Assembly: GCA_963555705.1 (NCBI GenBank)
Contig: OY743174.1
Location: forward strand, 55,574,234-55,638,233
DNA: 64,000 nt
DNA from: Ligustrum vulgare
Taxonomy: Eukaryota > Streptophyta > Magnoliopsida > Lamiales > Oleaceae
Direction: 5' to 3'
This document shows, in pieces, positions 12,208 through 24,825 of the stretch (its first letter is position 1; each line of letters opens with the position of its first letter). Made by a program: the position numbers and the translations under genes. Under the pieces are notes generated by a model. It made no database searches. It was not told where the DNA came from and saw nothing but the letters and a program-made list of their open reading frames with translations.

Positions 12208-13957
12208 ATGGAAACATTTTCCTACAACAACAAGTACAACCGAGGTAAACAAAATGAAATAACCAACGTCGCATCAAGGAGGTATGCTCCTAACAATTCT
12301 TTAAATGCAAGATTATTGTGTTTTGAATACATTAGAGGGTTGTATGATCTTGATATAGATTTGATAAGTGTGTTGTTGACTTGTGAAAATGTAACATGTG
12401 TTAGGGATCATTGTCATGATGAGTGCTTAATTTGTAAATGCAACTTTTTTTATGTGCCCAATTGCATAAGTACAAAATCCTTGTGTGAAAATGTTGCCTA
12501 TAGTACATTTCATTGGCATGTTGAATCCTTATTTTGTGAAAATATGCTTGACATGCATATTTGCTCTCTAAATAAATTGCTAGCTGGGGGAGTCCACGGG
12601 AGAAATTTATTGAGATGTCTTGGTGATAATAGGACTTCACTTCTAACATTTCTTGATGCTCCCTCATTTTATTTTGAACATGTTAAGGGCATGCATGTTA
12701 ATAATCCAAATTTGTTAAACATTTATGAATCATGTTGTGAGCGATATCTTGTTGAATTCTATGGGCATGATAATTATTTGTTTTGGAAAATTGGATTGTT
12801 TCTTTTTAAATGTGTCATGTGCAAATTGCTGATGGAAGAGACACATGATAGTTGTTTGACGGGGCGATTTAAAATCAACGGGGTCTTAGGGGTATTATGT
12901 GAACAATTTTATTGGCATAATTTGAAGATTGGTGTTGAACATGTTTGCACTTGTTGTAAATACCTAACTTACAAAATGGCTAAACTTAAGTTTAAGTTTT
13001 TGCCCCCAAGAATTCCATACATATTTGCCCATCATGAGTAAACCTTGGGTTACTTATTATATGAATTTTATAGTAGGTTTACGCGGAACAAAGAAAGAAA
13101 ATGATGCTATTATTGTGATTGTTGGTAGGAGTATTAAAATGTCACATTTGATTGCATGCCATGAAACCAACAAGATCATTAACATAGCTAATCTTTTTTT
13201 TCGGGAAGTCGTGCATTTGCACGAAGTTGGTGCTAATTTTGTGGTTGTTAAATTTGCTTGCAATTTAATTGCTCATCATATTAGCAAGTTTTCTCCACTT
13301 AAAATTGCTTGTGACTTTAACCTATTAACTCTGTTGAACTTTATGCATATGATTATTGAAGAAATAGTTGGTTTAGGTAGTCACGAGAATGCACATTTGG
13401 TTAAGCCCCTTTGCAGGAGGTCCGAGCTTCCATTTGAGGGAATTGGTATACAATGTATTTCCAATGCCAACCATGGTAGGAAGCATATTCCATTTGACCC
13501 GGGCGGCCGGATGTATTCTCATTCGTGGAATGAGCGACCCACCGATCAAATAAAATTCAAATTGCTACTTTGCAGTGTTGGCACATCTCAAGCTTTTGGC
13601 AACGCCTACAAAATGATTTTGCACAGTGAGTATGAAATTTCAGTTACATTTATTGTGTCTGAATTTTCTATTTTTATTGTAGGTATCGATTCGTGGTCGA
13701 ATCTCTTTCGAGATGGAGGAGATGATGAGAATCGCGAAGGTCCAATTTCATCGCATGAACCTGTGATCCACAATGTTGCAAGATCAAAGTTCAAGGAGTC
13801 TCACAACAGTGCACTCAAGCAAGATTTGAGGTCGAATCCTTTTCAAGAGGGAGGGGATGATGAGAATCGAGAAAGTCAAACCTCGATGCGCAAGCCTGTG
13901 GGACCCATGACGAGATCCGATGCCAAGGAGGTTCAAGATTCGAGGCTAAACAAGTAA
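12208..13957 (+). pseudogene. gypsy pol remnant: RNase H tail, integrase zinc domain, integrase core fragment
   Basis: Open frame 12208-13041 (277 codons) ends in the linker and H2C2 zinc region of integrase: FEHVKGMHVNNPNLLNIY, then FYGHDNYLFWK, ETHDSCLTGRF, and CTCCKYLTYKMAK. It shifts frame near 13025-13041 into 13025-13957. That frame starts with the integrase core (PWVTYYMNFIVGL, HLIACHETNK, LFFREVVHLHEV), then jumps to the region after the core (FSPLKIACDFN), so the second catalytic Asp and Glu are lost. The C-terminal end (SNPFQEGGDDENRE) runs about 100 bp into the 3' LTR before its stop. Confidence 0.78.
13845..13857 (+). promoter_or_regulatory. polypurine tract of gypsy element
   Basis: Purine run AAGAGGGAGGGGA directly before the 3' LTR, the plus-strand primer site. 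It overlaps the pol reading frame. Confidence 0.8.
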
Positions 13958-14652
13958 TTAAAGTCAAGAAAAGCAAGCCGAGAATCAAGTTGGAGCCAAA
14001 AAGAAGAAGAAATTGGACTCAGCCAATTTCGATCGACCGAAAGTCATTCCGGTCGACCGAAAGTCTGCAGAGATTTTTTGAAGGTAGCCTCAGTCGCGTT
14101 CGGCTGAGGCTTGGTCGACCGAAAGTCCCATTTCGGTCGACCATGTGATCGACCGAAAATGGTTCGATCAACCGTGTCGGTCGACTGAAACATCTCGTTT
14201 CACAAAAACGGGGTTTTTGTTGCAATTTCCACAAAAAGGGGGTTTTGTTGCAATTTCAGAAATTTGCACATTTTGCCCAATTTTTTACATTATATACTCT
14301 TTTCTTTTCATTTGTAAAGATAACTTGGTTGTTCATATGAAATGCTCTTGAGAGCTTACTCTTGAAGACTCCTTTTGAGGTAAGGTTAAACCTCCTTGAT
14401 CTTGTATTATTTTTGGAAGTTAATCAACTTTGCTTGAGTATTATTATTCTTGTGTTGTTGTTTATTTTCCGCCACCTTGGAATTTGTTTGGTTAATACCC
14501 ATTGGGCTAGGGTTTGGTAATCCTTGAATTTTGGGTTAGATTTAAACTTGGGTTAAGGTGTTTATCCTTTATTTTACTACTTTATCTTTCTTGGGTTTTG
14601 TATTAAATTGTTGTGGGAATTTTCGGTCAATATACCGGAGGGGTTCGCATCA
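13858..14652 (+). repeat. 3' LTR of gypsy element (795 bp)
   Basis: Same start and end as the 5' LTR, followed by the duplicated TAAAG. Compared with the 5' copy it has an extra GTCGACCGAAA-type block and a second copy of a GGGGTTTTTGTTGCAATTTC-like segment near 14205-14255. Confidence 0.92.
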
Positions 14653-14799
14653 TAAAGTATGCTTCAATTGGTTGTATCATAGAAAATATTTTCTAAGTAA
14701 AATTTTTCAATCAAACATCAAACAAACACAGAATATGGAAAATATTTTTAATGATGTGACATTTTCTAGGCAAAACTAAGGCAATCAAACATATCCTTA

Positions 14800-15230
14800 C
14801 ATTTAATATTTGATGTAATTTTAATGACGATGTGTTTACAGTTGTTTCTCACTTGTGAGTTAACATAAAAGTTTTTGTTGAAATTTTCGATTTGACATCC
14901 ATAATGCATATTTTTCAACTTTCAAAATAATAATATAATTATAAAAAATATGAATAAAACTATAAACATTAAAAAAAATAAACATGTATTCACTATATTT
15001 TGCAATATTTATTTATTTGGTTCAAATATTGTTTTAAATTTTTTAAATTGTAATATTATCAATATTTAAATTCTTATATAGTTATGATTTTAAGTCTATT
15101 AATTAGAATTTTATAATTATACATTTTAACCTTAAGGCAATAATTTAAAACTTGAAACGATTAGTTTGAACTAATACCTACATTTATTACTAACTTTCAT
15201 TTAATACCAAATTTTATTAATTACATTTAA

Positions 15231-15261
<31 letters not shown>

Positions 15262-16411
15262 TTTTTGCAAAAGATTCATGATTTAGAAAGAATTTGGGGC
15301 GGGCAAGTGTGTGCGTAAAATGGTGACGGTTATCATAATATATAATATATAGAATATAGATCAAATATTTTACATTTGAATTTAAAATTTTAATTTTAAT
15401 TTTTATTTACAAATTATATTCAAAATTACTATTTAAAAGTCACTCTACCAAAATAATGGTTATCAATCGGGCTAAATGGATGAACTTTTTGATAAATAAT
15501 ATAAAAAATTACTCTCCAACGTTAGCTCTGTTTGGCAACTAGATACTGTTTAAAAAACATAATTTTTTATATTTTCTATGTAAATATGTGATTGAAAAGT
15601 ATAGAGAGAAAATATGTGTGATTGAAAAGTAATTTGGAAAATCGTGTAAAAAAATGTTTTTAAACCAAAAAAATAGGTTTGTCGAGCATAGACTAAATGA
15701 TTTTTTTATTGATTTACTATTAAGCAAATAATAACTTTTGCCTTTTTAAAAATAAATTTTAGTAGATTTTGATTTTAAAAAAATTTGAGGAGTTATGTGA
15801 TTGAAAAATTAATAAAAATTACGAGTATTATAAAATGTATGAATAAAAATAAATTTGAGAAAAAAATTGAAAATGAGGGCCACTAATGTTTTGTTACACA
15901 TTCAACCCACTATATTTGCATTACGTATCTTTTTGATTTTGGGAATTTGGAATAATGCCTCTATTCTTCAACACAATTATTATAATTATTAAAATCATTT
16001 ATAAATAACACGATTATTAAAATCATTTTTTAATCAGACACATTTTCTCTTTTATTTTTAACCAAACATTTTACTTCAAAAATATAAATAAATCAAATTA
16101 TAAATGCTACAGTATTACTGATCAGAGAAACTTTTGGTCAACTTGCATTTTTCTAAAATGTTTCAAATGTGACGGAAATGATCCGAAACAATATATTTTT
16201 TGATGCAATTGGTCCTTTTGGATAGAATTCATGCAAATGACGATTAATCTCGTGCGTGTGATGCAGTCTCCTTTGTTTTTATTTTTTATTTCAAGAGTAC
16301 CCTCGTCAAATGACTTTCTAGACCCAAAAAAAAAAAAACTAAATAAATAAATAAATTATACTTCTTTTATCTTCTCTACTAGTGCAACCTAACTCACCAT
16401 ATCAAACATTC
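14800..16411. other. AT-rich intergenic DNA, no gene
   Basis: Nothing coding seen. It contains a (TA)n run at about 15228-15253 followed by a poly-T, and around 15528-15820 a diverged inverted copy of the short repeat family found at 7681-7852. Confidence 0.6.
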
Positions 16412-17583
16412 GAGTTAATTGTTTCAGTGGCCATTGAACTTTGTATGATGTCACAGTTTTCATACTCATCTTCAATATACTTTCAATTGGCTACTAAAGT
16501 TTGAACCGTCTCACTTTGCTGATCATCGAACGAATTCTGTCGCTCATTTTGCCAACGTGGAGGACCAAAACATGATGTGACATGTTAAATACATTAGATA
16601 CATGATGTGACATGTTAAATATAGACTCGTTTGATTACTTCCAACACCTGTAGAATGCATGTGATATATGCACGGATAAATTCTCGAATAGATAATTACC
16701 GATTGATTTTTAAAGTTAACGCTTTATTAAAAGTTTCATAAAAACGGTTCTAAGTAGCTTACTTTGGCAAGCCATAACTTCCTACTCGATTTAATCATTT
16801 CTTGTGTGGTAAATTGCACGTAAAATTACGTCATGAATACTTTGAAACGGTATCAAGAACTTGATATTTTGACCTCATTTGATACCTCGAAATTAAACTT
16901 GAATCTGCCTCCCTAAAATTGGAATTCTAAAAATTTCAAGCTTGAGGTGTGACTAGCTTTGCCACGCCTAACCTTATAGCTTTCCTTATTCACCACCTAC
17001 TTATAAACTCCACCTCCAACTTGCATGGTTAAGACCTTCCACCTTTAGCTACTGAAGATAGAGTCAGAGTCACTTCCTAGTCAAGTTGAGAGATGGAATC
17101 TCATACAAGCGACTTTACACCATTTATGTGCAAACACGTCTTGCTGGTCAAATTTTTTGAATTTAGTTTAAAAATCGTGAACTTCATCTCGTTGGTCGGA
17201 TATTTTCACCCTCCACGCTGGAAAAATGAATGAGGAGGTTTGTTCTATGATCAACGGGGTGAGACGGTTCAAACTCCAGTGGTAGTTTGGAAGCATATTT
17301 AAGTTTGGTGGGTAAACCGTGACAACATAGAAAGTTCAATAACCACTGAACAATTAACTCAAAGTTTGGTGGCCACTGAAACAATTAATTCTAACATTTG
17401 GTTGTATTTAACAGGCCACATCAGGTTTTCGTCCTCCGTACTAGAAAAATGAGTGACATAATTCGTTAGGTGGACAAAGGGTAAGATTATTCAAACTTCA
17501 GTGGCCAGTTGAAAACATATTAAAGTTGGGCGGGTAAGCCTTGACAGCATATAAAGTTCGATGGCCACTAAAACAATTAACTC
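16412..17583. mobile_element. inverted-repeat element with three related arms
   Basis: The left arm starts GAGTTAATTGTTTCAGTGGC (16412). The right end is its inverse, GCCACTAAAACAATTAACTC (ends 17583). A second inverted arm lies at about 17184-17400. All arms share the ordered motifs CAGTGGCCA, TGTCA, CCGTCTCA and GTGGAGG. The interior (16640-17180) is unrelated and has no transposase. No target duplication is clear. A MULE or foldback derivative is my inference; a cousin lies at about 47210-47430. Confidence 0.6.
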
Positions 17584-17730
17584 TATACACTGTCATGTCA
17601 TCGATACGCTTGAACCAGTACAACTAAACTATCAAAAACTGTAGTCGAAAAATCAAGAAAATCATTTTTTGATGCATTGCACAATCTCGCCACATCATAC
17701 AACTCTGTATGGAATCAAACTTAAAAGTGT

Positions 17731-18966
17731 TAATTACAAATTTAGCCCTCATCATTTCAAAAAAATTGTAAATACATCAAAACTTTTGAATTTTTACACC
17801 ATACATCCATAACGTATCGTTTATTAGCTGCATTAGTCTTATTTTGACAAAAATGAAAGGCAAAATGGAAAAGTCACTTAAAAAAAAGAGGCTAATTACA
17901 GATTTATCCTCAAGTTTTGATTTTTGGTGTCATATGTTTCTAACATTTCGTTTATCAACATAATACGTCCATTAACCATTACGACAAAATCTGTCAATTT
18001 TTGATTGATAACTGACTCACGTGGACTGTCATATAACATTGAGGGGAAATAATAAATAACATTATTGAAAATTACTAAAAATCTAAAACATTTAAGAAAA
18101 ATCGCAATACACGGCCATCAATGTTCAATTAAACAATCAAATGTTCAAATCATATCAATTTGAATACATTATACTCATAATTATACACACAACCACAAAA
18201 AATGAAAATTCTATGATTTCGTAATTCCTTGGAACTCAGTCTGTGGAACGCGGATCAATAAGTCCAGTTTGTTTTTGTTAAAATTGAGATAGTTTATGTT
18301 ATAATAGTTGAACCCATACACGTGTTGACATTGTTCAGTTTTCAACATTTTCAGATTTGTGTGGTTTATCTCTTTTAGATACAATCACCAATAGCTTCTT
18401 CGTGGTACCAAATTTTAGCGATGTAAACTAAGAATTCGAAAATGTTGGAAATCGAACATTAGCAACAACATGTACACATTCAGTTAAAATAATAACAACT
18501 ACCTCAATTTAAACAAAAACAACACGTACCTATAGATATGTATTTCCCAGACTCAATTTCAATGAATTACTCAATTGTAAGATTTTCATTTTTTTGGGGC
18601 CCTTGTATATGTAATTATGAGTATAATATATTCAAATTGATATGAATTGAGAATTTTATTATTTAATTGAACGGTGTGGCGGTGTACTGTATTTTTCAAA
18701 ATTGACGAATTTTGTCATAAATGATGTAATATGCTAATAAACGAAAGGTTAGAAACATATGACCCAAAAATCAAAGCTCAAGGACTAAATTTGCAATTAG
18801 CCATTCATTCTCTGAATTTTTAAGTGACTTCCCATTTGGTCCTTCACTTTGTCAAATTTGGACTAATAATGCTATAAGTGACACGTTGAGATGTGTAGTG
18901 ACAAAAATCAACGATTTGAAAATATTTGCAACTTTTTCAAAAAACTGGGGACTAAATATGTAATTA
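17731..18966. mobile_element. long inverted-repeat (foldback-like) element, arms about 0.5 kb
   Basis: The left arm begins TAATTACAAATTTAG and the right arm ends CTAAATATGTAATTA. Matching inverted blocks continue inward: 17731-17885 with 18804-18966, 17889-18010 with about 18690-18803, and 18140-18245 with about 18548-18660. The loop is about 300 bp. There is no coding capacity. It is either one long hairpin element or one foldback element nested in another, since the arms change character at 17886 and 18803. Confidence 0.65.
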
Positions 18967-19563
18967 ATCCAACATAAAATTGAGTTCGTAATAATTACTT
19001 TGAAGAAAAAATCAAGAAAAATACTCTGATATGCTCTTTGTCAAATAAAACAAAAATATCTTAAAAGGGATCTACGATTTAGCCTCTATTTGTCAAATTA
19101 TTAATAAAAAAAAAGTCTAAACCAATTTTTAATTACACATTTATTTTTTCTACTTTTCAATTAAATATTTTAACTGAAAAACATAAAAAACATATATTTA
19201 AATACAAAAAATTTAAGAAACATAGCCTAAATTCTCTAGCATTCAGTCTTCATTTTTTTTTTGGGGGCTTTTTTCGACATTTCTGGAATTTACTATGGTT
19301 TAAGAGATCTACGATCGTGGGCCTTATGCGAGGGACCGAGGGTCAATTTGTAAGGGCAATCTAAACGCATTTGTCGGTTTCTTCTCGAATTTAAGGTGCA
19401 GAAGCCACGTGGCCCCACCTTAGCTATTGGAAATTTACATACACGTGGCAATACCTTGTAGATTAAGACCTCAAAATTTAGAGCCATTCATAATGAGCGT
19501 CGTAGTCGCCTCACATGGCATCACACGTATGGTTAATGTGACAATTTAAAAAAATAAATTAAG
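18967..19563. other. intergenic, no gene seen
   Basis: AT-rich with one GC-richer stretch (19300-19500). The short open frame there has no recognisable protein features. Confidence 0.5.
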
Positions 19564-19931
19564 GATCCGTTTGATTATAATGATGAAATTTGAGTGAAAA
19601 GAAAATGAATTTTACGATTTATTTTCATGATAATTGGAAGTTTAATGTATTTGATTGATTTAATTTTCAAAATGAAAATGAGAATTTTTCAAGTTTTGTT
19701 GTTTGAACATTATTTTTCATGAAAAATAAAACATAATTTTGCTATTTTAATTAATTTTTTTCCATATACGTTTGTATTTGATAATAATAATGTTAATTTC
19801 TAGAAATAATGAGTTAATTAACAACAACAAAAATGATCAAATGAGGCGAACATGATTTTCTATGAAAATTTCGAAAATCAATGAAAGCTAGAAAATGAAC
19901 TCCATGAATAATTAAGGCAATCAAACAGACA
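19564..19931. mobile_element. probable MITE
   Basis: Begins near TTAAGGATCCGTTTGATT and ends near AATTAAGGCAATCAAACAGA. The GTTTGATT/AATCAAAC ends and the interior rich in TTTTCATG-type motifs resemble the neighbouring MITE. End points are uncertain. Confidence 0.4.
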
Positions 19932-19983
19932 AAAAGTATGAAAATATGGTGGAATTCGTGTATTCCATGGAAAATGACCCTAA

Positions 19984-20205
19984 GGGTGTGTTTGGTAGAT
20001 AAATGATGGAAAAAGAATGAATTCTATTTTCATGGAGAATCTTTTCTCACCTCCCTCTATTGGAAAATTTTCAAGAAAAATTGTGTAAAACAATGCTTAG
20101 AGGGATTGTATCATGGAAAATCTTGAGAATCAAACATGCAAAGATTGAAAATATTTTCATTGATAGGACATTTTCCATGAAAAATCCTTACAATCAAACA
20201 CACCC
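19984..20205. mobile_element. PIF/Harbinger (Tourist-like) MITE, 222 bp
   Basis: The TIRs GGGTGTGTTTG and CAAACACACCC are flanked by the 3-bp duplication TAA (19981-19983 and 20206-20208). This combination is typical of PIF/Harbinger MITEs. Confidence 0.8.
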
Positions 20206-20819
20206 TAAATGAATTTTCATGACCACCATACACATAATATCATGAGTGATGACCACAAGTATTCTTTACTATGAATAGTATTATTCCAAAATTTATAAGA
20301 GTATCAGCATTGAATGTGTTAATTCACATTTTTAGAACACTTCCAACAAGCTCATTAAATTTAAAATACTCTTTAATTTAGAGAATTGACCTTTAAAGAC
20401 TAAAATTCTACTCCAATGAACTCTTTAATTTAACATTTTTATTTAAAGACATGGTCATTGAAAAACTCTGCGAATTCAGCCTCAGTTTAAACCCCATTAT
20501 TTGAGAAATAATGTAGTTTTTAATAATATTTTTTTAAAGAATGTGTATTTAAAATTTTAAAAGTTAAATATTGTGAGTTTAACTAAAATAAATAGTTAAG
20601 ATTGAGTATTTAAAAAACTTGAATTTTAAATAATGGGGCTCGATAACATCCTCTAGTTTATTTAAGTCAATGTAGGCTCTAGAATAGGATGTATGCTTCT
20701 GACTGCAAGAGGAGATGCGAGGGTTCAAAGAAGAGAAGATTGTGAAAAAGGGCTAGAGATATCCTAAAAAAGCATTTTGGTGGAAACCTCTTTCCTTTAA
20801 TGTGAAGGAGGGGAAATAT
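20206..20819. other. AT-rich intergenic, no gene
   Basis: Nothing recognisable apart from short AT-rich repeats. Confidence 0.5.
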
Positions 20820-21640
20820 TTTACGTCCCGAGTTTTAAATACCCGGTTCGTCACTTTATGGTCTCATCTAACTTTTAAAATAACGATTTAAGCGGAAGAA
20901 TAATAAAATTTCATACTTGGCAACATTTAACTAAAAATCAAACGGTAACTAAAATTTAATAATTTAGAATTTGAAATAACAATTCAAATCATTTATTATT
21001 TTCCAAATAAAGAAATTATTTAACAATGGTATAAAATTTGCTATCATTCTAAAATTCTCAAAAATCATTTACTAATATGAAAAATGTAAATAACTGTGCT
21101 AGGAATAAAATTCTATTATTTAATTATTATATGTCACCACGTCCATCACTCGCCTCCATCTTCAACATCTGCAAATATTTGTTAAAAGGGAATGAGCATT
21201 TCATAAAAATACTCAATAGACTCATCGCCAATTAATTAATGTACATAATATTTGAACACATAGAAATGCAAATTATTTTGTGACAACATCAAATAAATCA
21301 TAAGTGCCACAAAGTGAACACAAATGAAAATAGTCTCGTCTTGTCTCATACAAAAAAATGCATATATGTTATGGCATGCTTCATAACATTATAAATATTT
21401 CATAAGAAATATGTTCTCGTCTCGCCTCATACAATAAATGTACATAAGCCACATGAGATACACATTTACATGCAGTTAAAATGTAAATAAATTAATAGGG
21501 ACGAGTCTACCTTAATTCACACGTTTGAAAGTTGAGCGGGAACAATCACTTTACTCTTCTAAATCTCTAAACGCTTCGTTTAATTTAGCCAATAAGAAAA
21601 TTTAATCTAAATTAGTATTTTGGAATTTTAGATTTTTAAA
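20820..21640 (-). repeat. chromovirus LTR remnant (3' half), reverse orientation
   Basis: Read on the minus strand this matches 34900-35712 in order: the AAGGTAGA(C/T)TCG block, the GAGACGAGAA...TTTCTTATGAAATATTTAT block, ATATTTGCAGAT, and finally ACCGGGTATTTAAAACTCG at the LTR end. It lacks the 5' half of the LTR. Confidence 0.7.
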
Positions 21641-24600
21641 ACAAAATTAAAAACTTAGGGATTTAAATTAAAAATCTAGAATAATTGATTTGAAAAGAGT
21701 TGTGGCTAAAACGGAATTTTCAGAAATTTGGGGACTGACTAATTTATTTTCCAAAAGTATAATGACTAAAATTAAATATTGTTTAAAAATAATATAGGGC
21801 TGAAATAACCAACTTTAAAACAAGGGATGAACTTTAAAACATTCTAAAGATCAGATAACATGGAGTGACTAATATTTTTTAATCATTCTCAATTTTAATA
21901 AATTTTTAAAGATTATAGGGTATAAGATTCTCAATATAATTTCGTGATCTCCAACTTTACTTGGTTGTCGTATAATGATAATTGCGAGATTTTCAAATTA
22001 TTATTTTGACTACTTATTTTAGTAAACGGAGTTTTATTGGTTAAATTCAAATATTTTATTTATTTATTTTTTAATTATTGTGATTGATGTTTTTGAATGA
22101 AATTGAAAAGTATGTTAAATACGAGAGTGAGATGTAGAAGTTATGAGAAATATATTAATACATTTCACATACATCAATATTTTTACAAATAGTATTACAT
22201 CAAACATGATATATCATTAAAAAAACTACTAAATTTGGATTTTCAATGAAGTTAATAATAATTCATAAAAATTATTGAAATCAATAGTCATATATTTAAA
22301 TATATAAATTGACGTTTATTATTTAAAGAAATTTTTAATAATTTGAATTAGTTATGTTATTTTTTAAATTCTAATAATTATTGTAATAGAAAATTATTTT
22401 TATATATTTATACATATATGTTGATTTTGTATAAGCATTAAAATTTTACGAATACTTGTTTAAATCAATATTGTGGATAATAACTTTCGTGCATCTCACG
22501 CATGAAATAATAGTAATAGCTATATGTAAAGGGAGAGTACTCCCAAAAAAAAAATCTTTGAACTTTTTCCTCTTAAACCGTCTTTTCTAAAATTGAAGTA
22601 TTTCAATGAATGAGAATATTTTTGATAATTATACTATTATTTTTAAATCGAAAAATATGCAATGTGGGCATCAAATCGAATATCTCAATGAAAACTTTAA
22701 TACAAACTCAGAAGTTAGAGTCAACTATAAACACGTCGTCCTTAAAATCACATCAAATATTAAAGGTAAAAAATATATTTTGTACCATTTACCTTTTCTA
22801 AATATCCCTCTATTTCAAATTTGTTTTATTTAAGTCTTATAATGATATTTATAATTTCTTAACTAGATTTAATTTGGTCATGTATATAATTATTTCAATT
22901 CGAGTTTTTTTCTTATCAAATTAAAAGAAATAATAAATATCCGAACTTTTATGTAATTTAATTAAGTCCGAATACTTTTTGTAACTTCATATTTCGATCA
23001 ATTTAGGTTGCTAATTTGTTACATTTATTTAAATATAGGACCATGCGTATTTAATTTGTAATGATAAAATAAATATGAAATGAAATATTTGTTTAATATA
23101 TTTAAATATCAAATATTATATTAAGATAGTTACTACAAATTCTAATAGTATTATTCCGTTATTCGGGTGGAGATAATTTTTTTTTTATAATCTAGAAATT
23201 ATATTTTGAAAAAATTAATTACCTCAATAATTATTAAAATTGAATAGTTATGCAAATGTTCATTAAGTTTTTAATTTTTTTTATTAGTAAGTCTTTCATG
23301 TTCCAAACTATTACAATTGTACCCACTTGGTAAAACATTTGGCCCCTACTAGTACTAGATACCCCTTAATCAAAACCTCATTTCTCTAAAACTCACTTTC
23401 AACTAACATTTTATTTTATTAATAAAATAATTTACATATAATTTCAAAAAAAAAAAAAAAAAACCTATTTTTAAAAACTCAATCTCCATAAATTTACAGT
23501 TACAAACAACATTATTTGAAATAATGGATTTCAAATAGGGGCTTAAGTGCATATTCTCCAAAAAATCACTATTAAAAAACTCATTTTGTATATAATGAGG
23601 GCTTGAACAAGGACTAAATATGTTCACAAGAGAAAAACGAAATAAATAAATGGAGAGCAAGAACAAGTATTGATCCATTTCTTTGCCAAAATATATTTTA
23701 TAAAACGGTGAGTAGTATTAATTAACTATATATTATTCATTTTGGACAAATTTCAGATTTAAAATAATCCAGTTGAATGCAAATTTTTCAATAGCCGTTT
23801 TTTCAAAGTTCCTAAGTTTCTTGGTCCGCCTTCCCCTATTGAAAATCAATTACATTTTTTAAAATAAAATTCGTAAAAAAAGAAAAAACATTTGTCAATA
23901 TCACATAAATATTTTTCTTCAAAAATAGAAAATGAAATAGGATGAAATAGGAACGTTCATCGATCTATTTTTTTATTTTTAATAAAATTGTGAGCGTATA
24001 TCACAAATATATCTATTTTTTTACGTATTACAAATTTTGTTTAAATGTAATTTTATTTTCTCATTTTAAGCGTTAAACCAATTTAAATTATAATATTTAA
24101 AGAAATTTCCTGAAACAGTAAACATACTAACGATAAAAAGTAATGAAGTATGTGTAATCTGTACCTTTTGTGATTAATTGTTTTCCTTCTTTTCTTATTT
24201 TTAATTAAATATTTATTTCACATATTAACGTATAAATTTGATATATGTAAGTAACAAATGATTGTACATTGCACGGGTGTAGCACTAATTATAATAAATG
24301 TGTATACAGCAATAAATGCATGACATAGTGTGTGATACAGCATCCAGATAACAACTTTTTCGATTAAGCTCACAAATTTGCAGATGATCACAAAAACAAA
24401 AATTCTAAATATAAGCATAAATGAGGAACTTGATGAAAACAACACAAAACGACACGATGTAATTACGACGATACAAACTTCAAAAATAAACCTGCATGTT
24501 CCATGGGAAACACATTATGCCCCTGTTTGGTTCTCTTTAATTTTTATTTTTTTTACAGTACTAAATTTTAATCATCTATTAAAAGTTAAGCACACAATAT

Positions 24601-24825
24601 TTGACATTTCAATCAAACCTCAACCATCAATTCTCCTAAAAATCACTACTCATTTCAATAAATCTCTTTTTAAACAATACCAAACACACACCTACTTACG
24701 AGGATCACTTCCCTATCATTTTATTATCTTATCAGCACCTGTATAACTTTTTGGAACATTATCTGACTCAAGCTTATAGCTCAGCCCACTTTCTATCACA
24801 TTCCCATTTTGGTGAGACCACGCAT
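21641..24825. other. AT-rich intergenic DNA with MITE relics, no gene
   Basis: No gene. At about 23390-23560 there is a relic of the MITE seen at 40788-40973 (shared TTTATTAATAAAATAAT and TTTCAAATA motifs). At 24519-24690 there is a MITE-like segment with ends GCCCCTGTTTGG and CCAAACAC. Poly-A at 23443-23462. Confidence 0.5.

Larger units (their letters stand above)
9135..14652 (+). mobile_element. degenerate Ty3/gypsy LTR retrotransposon, 5.5 kb
   Basis: Bounded by the 5-bp duplication TAAAG (9130-9134 and 14653-14657), with LTRs at 9135-9869 and 13858-14652. A primer-binding site TGGTATCAGAGC (initiator tRNA-Met) is at 9872-9883 and a polypurine tract at 13845-13857. The internal part has gag, protease and integrase remnants in plus orientation. 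I find no reverse transcriptase or intact RNase H between protease (ends near 11979) and the integrase zinc domain (about 12800), so it is non-autonomous. Confidence 0.92.
9056..14796. mobile_element. Harbinger/Tourist-like MITE split by a gypsy insertion
   Basis: The left part (9056-9134) starts AGCTGTGTTTGATT and the right part (14658-14796) ends AATCAAACATATCC. Both are flanked by TTA (9053-9055 and 14797-14799). Without the gypsy element between them the parts make about 218 bp. That is close to the 222-bp MITE at 19984-20205, which has similar internal motifs (GAAAATATTTTC, GACATTTTC). The TIRs match imperfectly. Confidence 0.6.

Noticed and set aside
22606..24746. Short ORFs in AT-rich DNA (for example 24378-24746)
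   Set aside because: Composition follows the surrounding AT-rich sequence and MITE relics; no motifs.
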